From: Solimonas flava DSM 18980
Lineage (GTDB): Bacteria > Pseudomonadota > Gammaproteobacteria > Nevskiales > Nevskiaceae
DNA: 64,000 bases
Assembly: GCF_000426685.1 (NCBI RefSeq)
Contig: NZ_KE384553.1
Coordinates: forward strand, 328,906 to 392,905
Direction: 5' to 3'
The position numbers and the translations under genes were made by a program. Below, one piece after another: positions 1-8,725 of this stretch. The first letter of the stretch is position 1. Every line of letters begins with the position of its first letter. The notes beneath the pieces were generated by a model, which saw only the letters and a list, made by a program, of their open reading frames with translations, had not been told where the DNA came from and made no database searches.

Positions 1-924
1 TCGACCGCGGTCGCGCGCCGCACGCAGGACTCGGTCGGCTCGGACTCGACGATCTACGCCTGCGACGATCTGATCGGCGGCCGCTGGCAGGCGGCGAGCG
101 CCGAGGGCTTCGGCTTTCGCGCCAACGTCACCGTGTTCGAGATGGCGCTGTTCGACGGCCACCTCTACGCCGGCACCGTCAATCCGGTCACCGGCCTCGA
201 AGTGTGGAAGACCCGCGGCGGCGATCTGCCGTACCGCTGGACGCGCGTGCTGACGCGCGGCGCCTGGCGCGGCAAGCTCAACGAAGTCGGCGGCAGCTTC
301 TGCGAGTTCAACGGCGCGCTGTACCTGGGCACCGGCATCGCCAACGGCGGCTACCACCGCGCCGCCAACGTCGGCCCGGGCGCGGCCGAGGTCATCCGCA
401 TCTGGCCGGACGACAGCTGGGAGCTGATCGTCGGCGAATCGCGGCTGACGCCGGACGGCGCCCGCTATCCGCTGTCGGGTTACGCGCCGGGCTTCGATTC
501 GCTGTTCAACGGCTACATGTGGCGCATGGCCGCGCACGCCGGCCATCTGTACGTCGGCACCTTCAACTGGGCCAACATGCTGCCGTACCTGCCGACCTAC
601 GTCTGGCCCGAGGACGTGGTGGCGATGATGTACCGCTGGGGCGAGGAGAACCTGATCCGCCGCTTCGGCGGCTGCGAGCTGTGGCGCACCCGCGACGGCA
701 TCCTCTGGGAGCCGGTCACGCGCAACGGCTTCGGCAACAAGTACAACTGGGGCATCCGCAATCTCGTGTCGACGCCGCACGGCCTGTTCGTCGGCACCGC
801 CAATCCGTTCGGGCCGACGGTCGCGCAGCGCATCGACGGCCACCGCTGGCAGTACGTGCACAACCCGCGCGGCGGCTGCGAGGTCTGGCTCGGCCAGCCC
901 GCGGCGGCGGAGACGCCGGCATGA
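1..924 (+). CDS. Beta-propeller-like repeat protein, 5' end outside the window
   Basis: The reading frame is open from the first base and ends at a TGA at 922-924, so the gene begins upstream of the window. At least three blade-like repeats are visible, each with a hydrophobic G-x-L-Y/F-x-G-T core followed by a G-x-E-V/L-W element (LYAGTVN, LYVGTFN, LFVGTAN; LEVWKT, CELWRT, CEVWLG). This resembles a Kelch/WD-type beta-propeller. No catalytic motif was recognised and the N-terminus, with any signal peptide, is missing. The stop overlaps the ATG of the sulfotransferase by four bases (ATGA), so the two are probably translated together. A scaffold or export role for the lipid pathway is only a guess. 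Confidence 0.6.
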   Translation, partial: STAVARRTQDSVGSDSTIYACDDLIGGRWQAASAEGFGFRANVTVFEMALFDGHLYAGTVNPVTGLEVWKTRGGDLPYRWTRVLTRGAWRGKLNEVGGSFCEFNGALYLGTGIANGGYHRAANVGPGAAEVIRIWPDDSWELIVGESRLTPDGARYPLSGYAPGFDSLFNGYMWRMAAHAGHLYVGTFNWANMLPYLPTYVWPEDVVAMMYRWGEENLIRRFGGCELWRTRDGILWEPVTRNGFGNKYNWGIRNLVSTPHGLFVGTANPFGPTVAQRIDGHRWQYVHNPRGGCEVWLGQPAAAETPA

Positions 925-1844
925 GCGCGGCGCCGCTGTTCGTCGTCGCCGCGCCGTTCTGCGGCGCCTCGCGGCTGGCGGCCGCGCTCGGTGCGCATCC
1001 GCAGCTGTACGCCGTGCCGGAAACCAATCTGTTCGTCGCCGGCACGGTCGCCGAGCTGCTGGAGATCTTCGAGCTGAGCCAGGGCAGCGACGCCGACGGC
1101 CTGCTGCGCGCGCTCGCCGAACTGGAATTCGGCGGCGAGGGCGACGAGTCCGTCGAACGCGCGCGCCAGTGGCTGGCGGCGCGCGCCGACTGGCCGACGC
1201 CGTGCGTGCTGGAGCATCTGGCGGCGCGCGTCGCGCCGCGCCGTCTGGTCGTCACCGAGACCCTGTCGGCGCTGCGGCCGCTCGACCTCGATCGCCTGTG
1301 CCGTGCCTTCCCGCAGGCCGCCGCGATCCAGCTCGTGCGTCATCCGTGGAGCCACGGCGCGCTGTTCGCCGCCTGGCTCGCCGACCGACTGTTCGTCGCC
1401 GCCGATTACCGCGACCACAGCCGCGATCTGGCGCCGATCGACCCGCAGCTCGCCTGGCTGCGTGTCAACGGCAATGTCGAGCGCGTGCTGGCGCCCGTCT
1501 ACGGCGAGCGCCTGCTGCGCGTACGCGACGAGGATTTTCGCGGCGAGCGTCTGGCGACGCTGGCAGCGATCGCCCGCCACGCCGGCGTCGCCGCCGATGC
1601 GCTGACGGTTTCCGCCCTGCAGCCGCAGGCCTGGACCTTCCACGGCTACGGCCCGCCGGCCGCGCCCTACGGTCTCGACGCCGAGCTGCTCGAGGATCTG
1701 GTGCCGGACGATGCCTCGGCCCGCCTCGACGGGCCGCTGCCGTGGCGCGGCGACGGCGTCGCGTTCGCCGCCGAGGTCGTCGCGAGTGCGCGCGCCTGCG
1801 GCTACGGGCCAGAAGAAAATCCGTCTTCGCAGAATCCGGCCTAG
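921..1844 (+). CDS. Sulfotransferase family protein
   Basis: A 307-residue protein whose N-terminus (FVVAAPFCGASRLAAALG) has the position and spacing of the PAPS 5'-phosphosulfate-binding loop of Sulfotransfer-type enzymes. A later QLVRHPW segment matches the conserved RxP region that contacts the 3'-phosphate in the family. Such enzymes move a sulfuryl group from PAPS to a hydroxyl or amine of a lipid, sugar or peptide; the acceptor cannot be told from sequence. The ATG at 921 is inside the stop of the upstream propeller gene. The stop codon lies in the first unit of a 14-15 bp tandem repeat. The adjacent lipid-synthase cluster makes a lipid or glycolipid acceptor a reasonable inference. Confidence 0.7.
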   Translation: MSAAPLFVVAAPFCGASRLAAALGAHPQLYAVPETNLFVAGTVAELLEIFELSQGSDADGLLRALAELEFGGEGDESVERARQWLAARADWPTPCVLEHLAARVAPRRLVVTETLSALRPLDLDRLCRAFPQAAAIQLVRHPWSHGALFAAWLADRLFVAADYRDHSRDLAPIDPQLAWLRVNGNVERVLAPVYGERLLRVRDEDFRGERLATLAAIARHAGVAADALTVSALQPQAWTFHGYGPPAAPYGLDAELLEDLVPDDASARLDGPLPWRGDGVAFAAEVVASARACGYGPEENPSSQNPA

Positions 1845-1905
1845 AAGAATCCGGCTCGAAAAATCCGGCTCGAAGAATCCGGCGTAGAAGAATCCGGCCG
1901 TGAGA
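1831..1905 (+). repeat. Five-unit 14-15 bp tandem repeat at the sulfotransferase 3' end
   Basis: Five imperfect copies of a unit based on GAATCCGGC plus a variable 5-6 base tail (CTAGAA, TCGAA, TCGAA, GTAGAA, CGTGAGAA) run head to tail. A decayed sixth copy is visible just upstream at 1813-1830. The first unit supplies the stop codon of the sulfotransferase, and two units carry in-frame TAG triplets. Repeat function is unknown. It may be a slippage-prone array that alters the C-terminus or simply 3' untranslated DNA. Confidence 0.8.
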
Positions 1906-2071
1906 AGCCGCCGCCGGTCCGGGCTCCGGTAGTAAAAATCGCTGGGTCCGGCGCGCCGTCACGAGCCTGTCGGCTGGCGCCCGTACACTGCGGCGCAGGC
2001 GGCCTACGGGGGCGGGCGGCGTGTTGCGGCGTGCGCTCCGGGCCGCGCCCACCCGCTCTCGGATTCCTCGC

Positions 2072-4018
2072 ATGGCCCCGCCGCTCGACCGTCGTCATTT
2101 CCTCAAGGGCGCCGCGGCGCTCGGTGCCGCGCCGCTGATCGGCGGACTGCAGGCCTGCGGCGGCAGCGACGCCGCGCCGGCGTCCGGCAACCTCGACGAA
2201 AGCGCCGGGTTTGACTATCCGCTGGCGCTGCCGCTGCCGTTCGCGCACGGCGTCGCCAGCGGCGATCCGCTGCGCGACCGCGTCATCATCTGGACGCGCA
2301 TCACCGAGACCACGCCGTCGGCCGACGAGATCGCGGTGCGCTGGGAGGTGTCGGAGACGCCGGACTTCGCGCGCGTGCTGCGTTCCGGCACGCAGCGCAC
2401 GAACGCGGCGCGCGACTGGACGGTGAAGGTCGACGTCACGCAGCTGGCGCCGGCGAGCAGCTACTACTATCGCTTTCACGCCTTCGGCCGGACCTCGATC
2501 ACCGGCCGCACGCGCACCGCGCCGGATACCGCGGTCGATTCGCTGCGCATCGCCGTGCTGTCGTGCTCCAGCTACTGGTCGAGCTGGTGGAGCGGCCTCG
2601 GCCATCTCGCCGACCGCAACGACCTCGATCTGGTGATCCACTGCGGCGACTACATCTACGACTTCGTCGATCAGGACGAGGAAGTGCGCGCGCGCAAGGA
2701 CGCCAAGGATACGGCGCTGCCGGACTACCGCGACTGGCTGAACATCGACGAACTGCGCCGCCGCTACGCGCTGTGGCGCTCGGACCCCAACAATCTGCGC
2801 GCGCACCAGCAGCATCCGTGGTTCATCGTCTGGGACAACCACGATCTCGACGAGGACTACGGCAACGAGCTGGCGACGCCGTTCGACGGCCAGCAGAGCA
2901 CGACCACGCTGGCGCAGACCACGCAGGTGTTCTGGGAGTGGACGCCGTCGCGGCCGGTCAAAGCCGGCGGCTCCGGCGAATTCATCCTCGTCGACGACGG
3001 CTCGTATCCGGCGCCCGAGGACAGCCAGCTCGTCTGGCGGCGCCTGCCGTACGGGCCGCTGCTCGACGTGTTCGGCGTCGATACGCAGATCGGCCTGCCC
3101 GGCCACGGCCTGACGATGGACGCCTCGCACCTGCCGTCCGGTAACAGCCTGATGGGGCGCACGCAGTTCGAGTGGCTGACGCAGTCGATGCGCGCCTCGG
3201 CGGAGGGCGGCGTCACCTGGCGTCTGGTCAACAACCAGACCTGGCTGGCGCCGGCCGACGTGCCGGATCTGGTCGAGGGCCTGCCGCCGCTGCCGAAGAT
3301 CGGCATCAGCCGCTGGACCGACTATCCGGAGGAACGCGCCGCGTTGCTGCAGAACCTGCGCGGCGACAATGGCGCCGGCTCGCGCGTGCGCAATAACATC
3401 GTCGTGTCCGGCGACGCGCACGGCAATCTCGCTTCGGACCTGATCGAGAGCACCGCCCTGCTCAGCGCCTACATTTCCGGCCTGCCGGTGCCGAACCCGC
3501 GCTCGGGTTCGACGGCGGCGAACGTGCTCGCCGGCTTCGGCCGCGCGACCACCGGCAACCTCGGGCCGCTGAACCTGCGCGACGCCTCGGTCGGCGTCGA
3601 GTTCGCGCCGACGTCGATGGGCCGCGGCGGCGGCGACGAACTGCTCGCCAACGCCCTCCAACTCGAACCCGGCTCGGCGGCGACGGTCGCCGGCACGCGC
3701 CTGCTCGAACTGGCGCTGATCTCGCTGAACAAGAACATCCAGTTCATCGAATGGGTCGACCACGGCTACGGCATCGTGCACCTGACGGCGGACCGCGCCG
3801 TGTTCGAATACTGGTGGCAGGACAAGCTGACGCCGGGCTCGCCCGACGTGCTTGGCCGGCAGATGATCGCCTGGGCGCAGACCGACAGCAGCGGCCTGGT
3901 CGCGCGCTTCCAGGACCAGATCGACGACGTCGCTGCGCACGGGCTCGCGGTCGCGCCGACGAGCGGCACGCGCGTCGCCGAGCCGGCGCCGCTGACGCAA
4001 ACCCTGGCGCCGCGCTGA
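2072..4018 (+). CDS. phoD: PhoD-like alkaline phosphatase/phosphodiesterase, Tat-exported
   Basis: The 648-residue product starts at the ATG 2072, chosen because it places a twin-arginine signal (DRRHFLKGAAALGAAPLIGG) at residues 5-24. A lipobox-like LQAC follows. An N-terminal PhoD domain (HGVASGDP, IIWTR) precedes the metallophosphatase core. Visible metal-site motifs are HCGDYIYD near residue 193, DNHD near 255-258 and SGDAH near 446-450. PhoD enzymes release phosphate from phosphodiesters outside the cytoplasm and normally use iron and calcium. A longer in-frame start at 2021 exists but would bury the Tat signal. The gene converges on the CoA-transferase. Whether it belongs to the lipid cluster or is a phosphate-scavenging neighbour is unclear. 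Confidence 0.88.
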   Translation: MAPPLDRRHFLKGAAALGAAPLIGGLQACGGSDAAPASGNLDESAGFDYPLALPLPFAHGVASGDPLRDRVIIWTRITETTPSADEIAVRWEVSETPDFARVLRSGTQRTNAARDWTVKVDVTQLAPASSYYYRFHAFGRTSITGRTRTAPDTAVDSLRIAVLSCSSYWSSWWSGLGHLADRNDLDLVIHCGDYIYDFVDQDEEVRARKDAKDTALPDYRDWLNIDELRRRYALWRSDPNNLRAHQQHPWFIVWDNHDLDEDYGNELATPFDGQQSTTTLAQTTQVFWEWTPSRPVKAGGSGEFILVDDGSYPAPEDSQLVWRRLPYGPLLDVFGVDTQIGLPGHGLTMDASHLPSGNSLMGRTQFEWLTQSMRASAEGGVTWRLVNNQTWLAPADVPDLVEGLPPLPKIGISRWTDYPEERAALLQNLRGDNGAGSRVRNNIVVSGDAHGNLASDLIESTALLSAYISGLPVPNPRSGSTAANVLAGFGRATTGNLGPLNLRDASVGVEFAPTSMGRGGGDELLANALQLEPGSAATVAGTRLLELALISLNKNIQFIEWVDHGYGIVHLTADRAVFEYWWQDKLTPGSPDVLGRQMIAWAQTDSSGLVARFQDQIDDVAAHGLAVAPTSGTRVAEPAPLTQTLAPR

Positions 4019-4080
4019 AGGCGCGCGTGCGAAGCCCGATCGCTCTGCGAAGCGCGCCGCCGCGACGCGCGCGGCCTGAT

Positions 4081-4097
4081 GCCGCGCGTTGCGCGGC
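4081..4097. terminator. GC-rich inverted repeat between convergent genes
   Basis: A perfect 7 bp stem (GCCGCGC/GCGCGGC) with a three-base loop lies in the 95 bp gap between the convergent phoD and CoA-transferase genes. There is no T-tract on either strand, so intrinsic termination would be weak. Position is the main argument. Confidence 0.3.
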
Positions 4098-4113
4098 GCC
4101 GCTGCCGCAGCTT

Positions 4114-6387
4114 CTACTGGAAGGCGGTTCCGAGGCGGTCCGGCGCCAGCGTGTCGCCGAGCGCGAGATCGCCGTAGGCAGCGAAGTGCGCGTTGTCGCG
4201 GCCGAGGTCCGGGCCGCGCCAGCGCAGCACGCCGCCGCCGCGGCGCATGCGGAACGGAAAGCCGGGCAGGCGGATGCCGTCGACGCTCTGGAACCACTGC
4301 CGCGCCGCGAGCTGCGGATCGACGGCGAGGTCGCGCGCGTTGCAGACCAGGCCGGCGGCGATGCCGGCCGCCTGCAGGCCCCGCATCGCTTCGTCGGCCT
4401 CGTGCTCGCGCGTCCACGCGGCGATGCGGGCGTCGAGTTCGTCGTGCGCGGCGCGGCGCTGTTCGACGCTGGCGTAGCGCGGGTCTTCGGCGAGCGCCGG
4501 GCCGCCGACGATGAGCGCGAGGCGCCGCCACTGCGCGTCGTCGGCGACGCTCAGCGTCAGCCAGCGGTCGCTGCCGGCGGCCGCATAGCAGCCCTGCGGC
4601 GCGTGGCGCGCGTGGCGGTTGCCGAGCACCGGCGGCTCGCGGCCGCTGGCCGAGGCCTGCGCGAAGAACTCGCCGACCGTCCAGCAGCAGGTTTCGGTTT
4701 CCGACAGGTCGATCCACTGGCCGCTGCCGCCGCGCGCGCGGTGCAGCAGCGCGGTCAGCGCCGCGCAGCTGCCGAAGATGCCGTTGAGCACGTCCATCTC
4801 GCGCACGCGGAACGCCGGACCGGACGCGTCGTAGCCGGTCAGCGCCTGCAGGCCGCTGATCGCCTCGATGGTGCCGCCGTAGCCGGCGAAGCGCGCGTAC
4901 GGGCCGTCGGCGCCGAAGGCCGACATCGAGACCATGACGATCCGCGGGTTGATCGCGCGCAGCGCCTCGTAGCCGAGGCCGAGCTTGTCCATCACGCCCG
5001 GCCGCGAGTTCTCGAGGACCAGATCGCTGTCGGCGGCCAGGCGCTTGCAGAACGCCAGATGGTCCGGGCGCTCCAGATCGAGCGTCAGCGAGCGCTTGTT
5101 GCGGTGCAGCTGCCAGAAGCGCGCGAAGTCATTGACCTTCGCCGGATAGCCGCCGCGCATGCCGTCGAGGCGCTTCGGGTATTCGACCTTGATGACTTCG
5201 GCGCCGTAGTCGGCGAGCACCCGCGCCGCGTGCGGGCCGGCCCAGTCGTGCGTGAAGTCGAGCACGCGCAGGCCGGCGAGCGGCGTGTCGACCCGCTCGC
5301 CGTTGGCGGCCGCTGCGGCCGCGCTGCGCGGAGGCGCGTCGTCGTCATCGTTCCAGCGCGTGGCGGTGCCGCGGAACGGCGCGCCGGGCACGCGGCAGGC
5401 GCGGCCGTCCGGCAGCGTCGCGTCGACGAAGAACTGCCGCGCCACGTTCTGCGGGTCCTGCAGGGCGTCGAGCATCGTCGCCAGATACGACCAGGCCAGG
5501 CCGCAGCGCTGGCCGGCGAGGAAGATCTCGCGCTTGTCGTGCGCTTCGAGCCAGGGCCGCAGCAGCGCCTCGAACTGCTTGCGCTCCTTGATGCGCTGGT
5601 CCATGCGCGCATAGCGCTCGATCTCGGCGTTGCCGAACAGCGCCGCGGCCTTGCTCCAGTTGCGGATCGGCCCGCCGATGATCGCCGCCTCGCCGTCGGC
5701 GCAGCGGTAGGTGCGCCACGGCACCATGTTGTGCTCGTCGCCGTTGCGGCGCGGGATGTTGCCGGCGTGCAGGTGCTCGGCGATCGCGTTCTCGTAGTTC
5801 TCCATCGCCGCTTCGCGGATCGACAGGTCGATGAAGTCGCCGAGGCCGTCGCGCTCGCGGCGCAGCAGGGCCATGACGCTGGCGATGTAGGCGTAGAGGC
5901 CGGCCGTGACCTGGGCGATCTTCGGCTGCGCGTTGAGCGGCTCGCGCGTGCCGTCGCCGGTGCTCGTCATCAGGCCGCTCATCGCGTACAGCGTGATGTC
6001 CTCGGCGGCGTGGTCGCGGTACGGCCCGTCGAGGCCGAACGGCGTGATGCGGCAGACGATCAGGCGCGGATGGCTCGCGGTCAGCGTCTCCGGCTCGGCC
6101 GGGCAGGGGCCGGCGTCGGCAGCCGCGCGCGCGTCGATCAGCACGTCGGTCTGCTGCAGCAGGCGCGCCCAGGCCTGGGCGGCGTCGGCCGCCGACCAGT
6201 CGAACGGCAGGCGCCCGCGCTCGACCTCGTACCAGGCCATTTCTTCGCCGCTGTAGTCGGGCGTCGCCGCATCGGCCGGCACCACGCTGTGCACTTCGGC
6301 GCCGAAGCCGGCGAGCAGCTTGGTGCAGTAGGCCGCGCCGAGGCCGTCGCCGATGCGCAACACGCGAATCCCGCCGAGTGACTTCAT
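4114..6387 (-). CDS. Double-domain class III (CaiB/BaiF-type) CoA-transferase
   Basis: The 757-residue protein contains two family III CoA-transferase domains, about residues 1-370 and 385-757. Both open with the typical segment (VLRIGDGLGAAYCTKLLAGFGA; VLDFTHDWAGPHAARVLADYGA). Family III enzymes move CoA between carboxylic acids through an aspartyl-CoA anhydride. The C-terminal half keeps the expected aspartate (MDVLNG, Asp532). In the equivalent N-terminal segment (AQVTAG) a glutamine (Gln159) takes its place, so the first half may be structural or regulatory. The ATG is fixed by an AAGGAG nine bases upstream and overlaps the stop of the glycosyltransferase by four bases. It is the last gene of the minus-strand lipid cluster and could activate or off-load an acyl chain. 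Confidence 0.88.
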   Translation of the reverse strand: MKSLGGIRVLRIGDGLGAAYCTKLLAGFGAEVHSVVPADAATPDYSGEEMAWYEVERGRLPFDWSAADAAQAWARLLQQTDVLIDARAAADAGPCPAEPETLTASHPRLIVCRITPFGLDGPYRDHAAEDITLYAMSGLMTSTGDGTREPLNAQPKIAQVTAGLYAYIASVMALLRRERDGLGDFIDLSIREAAMENYENAIAEHLHAGNIPRRNGDEHNMVPWRTYRCADGEAAIIGGPIRNWSKAAALFGNAEIERYARMDQRIKERKQFEALLRPWLEAHDKREIFLAGQRCGLAWSYLATMLDALQDPQNVARQFFVDATLPDGRACRVPGAPFRGTATRWNDDDDAPPRSAAAAAANGERVDTPLAGLRVLDFTHDWAGPHAARVLADYGAEVIKVEYPKRLDGMRGGYPAKVNDFARFWQLHRNKRSLTLDLERPDHLAFCKRLAADSDLVLENSRPGVMDKLGLGYEALRAINPRIVMVSMSAFGADGPYARFAGYGGTIEAISGLQALTGYDASGPAFRVREMDVLNGIFGSCAALTALLHRARGGSGQWIDLSETETCCWTVGEFFAQASASGREPPVLGNRHARHAPQGCYAAAGSDRWLTLSVADDAQWRRLALIVGGPALAEDPRYASVEQRRAAHDELDARIAAWTREHEADEAMRGLQAAGIAAGLVCNARDLAVDPQLAARQWFQSVDGIRLPGFPFRMRRGGGVLRWRGPDLGRDNAHFAAYGDLALGDTLAPDRLGTAFQ

Positions 6388-7469
6388 GGTCGTACGCTCC
6401 TTGTCTTTTCTTTTTCCTGCTGCGGTCGCGCGTCGCGCGCCGGCGGCGATGCCGCGCCCGGTCCGGGCGCGGCCGGCGCCGCGTAATACGTCGCCAGCAT
6501 GTCGCGCAGCCGCGCGGGCGCGAAGCGCGCCTCGATCGCCTGCCGCGCGTTGCGGCCGATGCGCTCGCGCAGCGCGGGGTCGTCGCGCAGGCGGCGCAGA
6601 ATCTCGATCGCCTCGCGCTGTTCGTCGAACACGAAACCGGTCTGCCCGTGCACGATGTGGTCGGCGTGACCGGCGAAGCGGTGGCAGACGACCGGCAGGC
6701 CGCAGGCCATCGCTTCCCAGACCACGCGCGCGGCCGGGTCGTAGAACGTGCCGGTGCGGTAGAAGAACACGTCGAGCCCGCGCAGGAAGCCGGCGACCTC
6801 GACCTCGCCTTCCGGGCGCAGGCGGATCGCCGGGTGCGGCGCGACCAGCGGCGCCAGGCTGCGCGCGCCGAGCAGGTCGAACTCGATGCTCTCGCGCGAC
6901 AGCAGCGCGTAAAGCTCGGGATCGTAGAGGGCGTGATGCTTGTCGAGCGCGTCGCGGCTGCAGCGCCCGACGCGCAGGCGTCCGGCGACCGCCGCCGGGC
7001 GCGCCGGTTCGGGCGCGAAGCGCTGCAGGTCGATCGGCGACAGATGGATGTCGCCGTCGACGCCGTGCGTGCGCCGTTGCAGCTCGCAGGTGTAGACGAA
7101 GCGCACCGCCGGACAGATGCGCCGGTACAGCGGCAGGAAGTTCGCGAAGCGCTGCGGCTCCATGGTGTTGACGACCACCGTCAGCTGCCGCGGCCGTGTC
7201 AGGCGCAGCAGGCGGCTCGGCTTCCAGAACGTGCCGACGAAGACGAAGCTGCCGTCGAGGCCGAGGTGCCAAGGCAGGAACAGGCGGATGCCGTGCCGGC
7301 GGCGGAACGCGGCGCGCGAGCGCGACGAGGTCGCCCACAGCTGCGCGTCGGCGCCGCACAGCTCGCGCAGCTGCCGCGTGATTTCGAGCGCGCGCATTTC
7401 CGAGCCGCCGACTTCGGTGGCGTACGGAAAGAACACGTGCACGCGGGGGCGCTCGGCGACATCCGTCAT
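6384..7469 (-). CDS. Glycosyltransferase, GT4/GT-B type
   Basis: A 361-residue protein with a GT-B layout. The N-terminal domain begins VHVFFPYATEVGGSEMRALE, where GGSE is the usual acceptor-side loop. The C-terminal domain holds VVWEAMACGLPVVCHR, the E-x7-E-like nucleotide-sugar region of GT4 enzymes. The C-terminal 30 residues are Pro/Ala-rich and charged. It probably transfers a sugar from a nucleotide sugar to a lipid intermediate on the cytoplasmic face. The donor and acceptor are not determined. The start at 7469 has a GGAG about nine bases upstream, and the stop overlaps the next ATG (ATGA), which ties it to the CoA-transferase. Confidence 0.82.
   Translation of the reverse strand: MTDVAERPRVHVFFPYATEVGGSEMRALEITRQLRELCGADAQLWATSSRSRAAFRRRHGIRLFLPWHLGLDGSFVFVGTFWKPSRLLRLTRPRQLTVVVNTMEPQRFANFLPLYRRICPAVRFVYTCELQRRTHGVDGDIHLSPIDLQRFAPEPARPAAVAGRLRVGRCSRDALDKHHALYDPELYALLSRESIEFDLLGARSLAPLVAPHPAIRLRPEGEVEVAGFLRGLDVFFYRTGTFYDPAARVVWEAMACGLPVVCHRFAGHADHIVHGQTGFVFDEQREAIEILRRLRDDPALRERIGRNARQAIEARFAPARLRDMLATYYAAPAAPGPGAASPPARDARPQQEKEKTRSVRP
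6397..6402 (-). promoter_or_regulatory. Shine-Dalgarno site fixing the CoA-transferase start
   Basis: AAGGAG on the minus strand, nine bases before the ATG at 6387, lies inside the end of the upstream glycosyltransferase gene. It rejects the longer in-frame opening that runs to 7359 and supports coupled translation. Confidence 0.8.
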
Positions 7470-7560
7470 CGGCGGCGCTCCGGCGCGCGGGCGGTCGGCG
7501 GCTTCCGGCGGGGCCGGACGGCGGCGGTCGATGACGGCATGCGGGTGTCCGGGCGCAGGC

Positions 7561-8433
7561 TCAGGCCACCGCGCGCTGCGGTTCGAGGAAGGCCATCAGC
7601 TCGTCGATCACGCGGCGCGCCTGGCTGACCGGGAAGAAATGGCCGGCGTTGGCGACGCTGAGGTAGCGCGCCTGCGGCAGCAGCTGGGCGAGCTGGCGGC
7701 CGGAGATCTCGCAGCGCGAGTGCTGCGCGTACATCAGCAGCACCGGCATCGGCAGCGCCGCGATCGCCTCGCGGCTCGCGCCCGGCTGGTTGAACTCGGC
7801 CGGCGCCGCGGTGCCGTCGAGCAGGCGCAGCCATTGCTGCGCGGCACGCAGTGCGCCGCGGCCCTCGCCGAACGGCGTGAACTCGTCGCGCGCGTCGTTG
7901 ACGGTGCCGGCCGCGCGCAGGCGCGCCGCCGCTTCGAGGAAGCGCAGACCGACCTGGGTTTCGCTTTCCCAGTCGTAGCCGAAGGCGGCGCTGCTGCGTG
8001 CCGCGACTTCGCGTTCGAACGCCGACAGCTCGGTGACGTCGTGCAGGCGCATTTCCGGCTGCAGGCGGTTGACGCGCGTGTCGAGCAGGCCGAGATGGCT
8101 GAAGCGCCGCGGTGCCGCGACTGCGGCTTCCAGCGCGCAGGCGCCGCCGAAGCTGTGGCCGACCAGCGCCGCGCGCTCGATGCCGGCCTGATCCATCAGC
8201 TCGACGATGCCGTGGCCGAGCGCCGTCGCCGAATAGCCCTGCGGCGGCATCGCGCTGTAGCCGTGGCCCGGCAGGTCGAACAGGGTGACGCGGAAACGGT
8301 CGCGCAGGCCGCTGGCGACGCCGCCGTACCAGAACGCGCGATTGGTCGCGAGCCCGTGCACGAGCACGAGGTCGGGGCCTTCGCCCATCTGCTGCCAGGC
8401 GATCTCGGCGCCGTTGATCGTCGCGCTGGGCAT
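7561..8433 (-). CDS. Alpha/beta hydrolase
   Basis: A 290-residue alpha/beta-hydrolase fold protein. HG (LVLVHGLATN) provides the oxyanion region near residue 25, GHSFGG carries the nucleophilic serine near residue 93, and NAGHFF near the C-terminus carries the catalytic histidine. Its place ten bases downstream of the stand-alone ACP gene suggests a thioesterase or acyl-transfer role on ACP- or CoA-bound acyl chains, but the family is too broad to name a substrate. It has no signal peptide, so it should be cytoplasmic. Confidence 0.8.
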   Translation of the reverse strand: MPSATINGAEIAWQQMGEGPDLVLVHGLATNRAFWYGGVASGLRDRFRVTLFDLPGHGYSAMPPQGYSATALGHGIVELMDQAGIERAALVGHSFGGACALEAAVAAPRRFSHLGLLDTRVNRLQPEMRLHDVTELSAFEREVAARSSAAFGYDWESETQVGLRFLEAAARLRAAGTVNDARDEFTPFGEGRGALRAAQQWLRLLDGTAAPAEFNQPGASREAIAALPMPVLLMYAQHSRCEISGRQLAQLLPQARYLSVANAGHFFPVSQARRVIDELMAFLEPQRAVA

Positions 8434-8443
8434 CGGTTCGCGC

Positions 8444-8725
8444 CTATTTGACGTAGGCGACGAGGAAGTCGGCGAGCTGGCCGAGCGCGAGGTCGTCGAC
8501 GTAGCGACCGTCCTTCATCAGCAGCTTGTCGAACGGCGTCTTGAACAGGCCGAGGTCTTCCTCGATCGCGACGATGAACTGGATGATGTCGATCGACTCG
8601 AAGCCGAGGTCGCCGAGCAGCTTGGTGTCGCGCCCGTACTCGCCCTCGAACTCGTTATCCCAGTCCTGCGTGAAGTCTTGGAGAGTGGTGATCAGCTTGC
8701 TCAGGATCTCGTCGCTGGTGGCCAT
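8444..8725 (-). CDS. Stand-alone acyl carrier protein
   Basis: A 93-residue acidic helical protein with the phosphopantetheine attachment motif LGFESIDI, the serine being the expected 4'-phosphopantetheine site. It carries ESI where the usual carrier has DSL, as in some specialised polyketide or lipid carriers. Its start codon lies 71 bases inside the upstream acyltransferase gene in another frame, and only a poor Shine-Dalgarno is present, so translation is probably coupled. It may carry a starter unit or accept the finished chain from the two synthases upstream. Confidence 0.88.
   Translation of the reverse strand: MATSDEILSKLITTLQDFTQDWDNEFEGEYGRDTKLLGDLGFESIDIIQFIVAIEEDLGLFKTPFDKLLMKDGRYVDDLALGQLADFLVAYVK

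Noticed and set aside
1841-4717. A 958-codon minus-strand open frame
   Set aside because: It is antisense to phoD and overlaps the end of the CoA-transferase in another frame. phoD motifs show the plus strand is coding.
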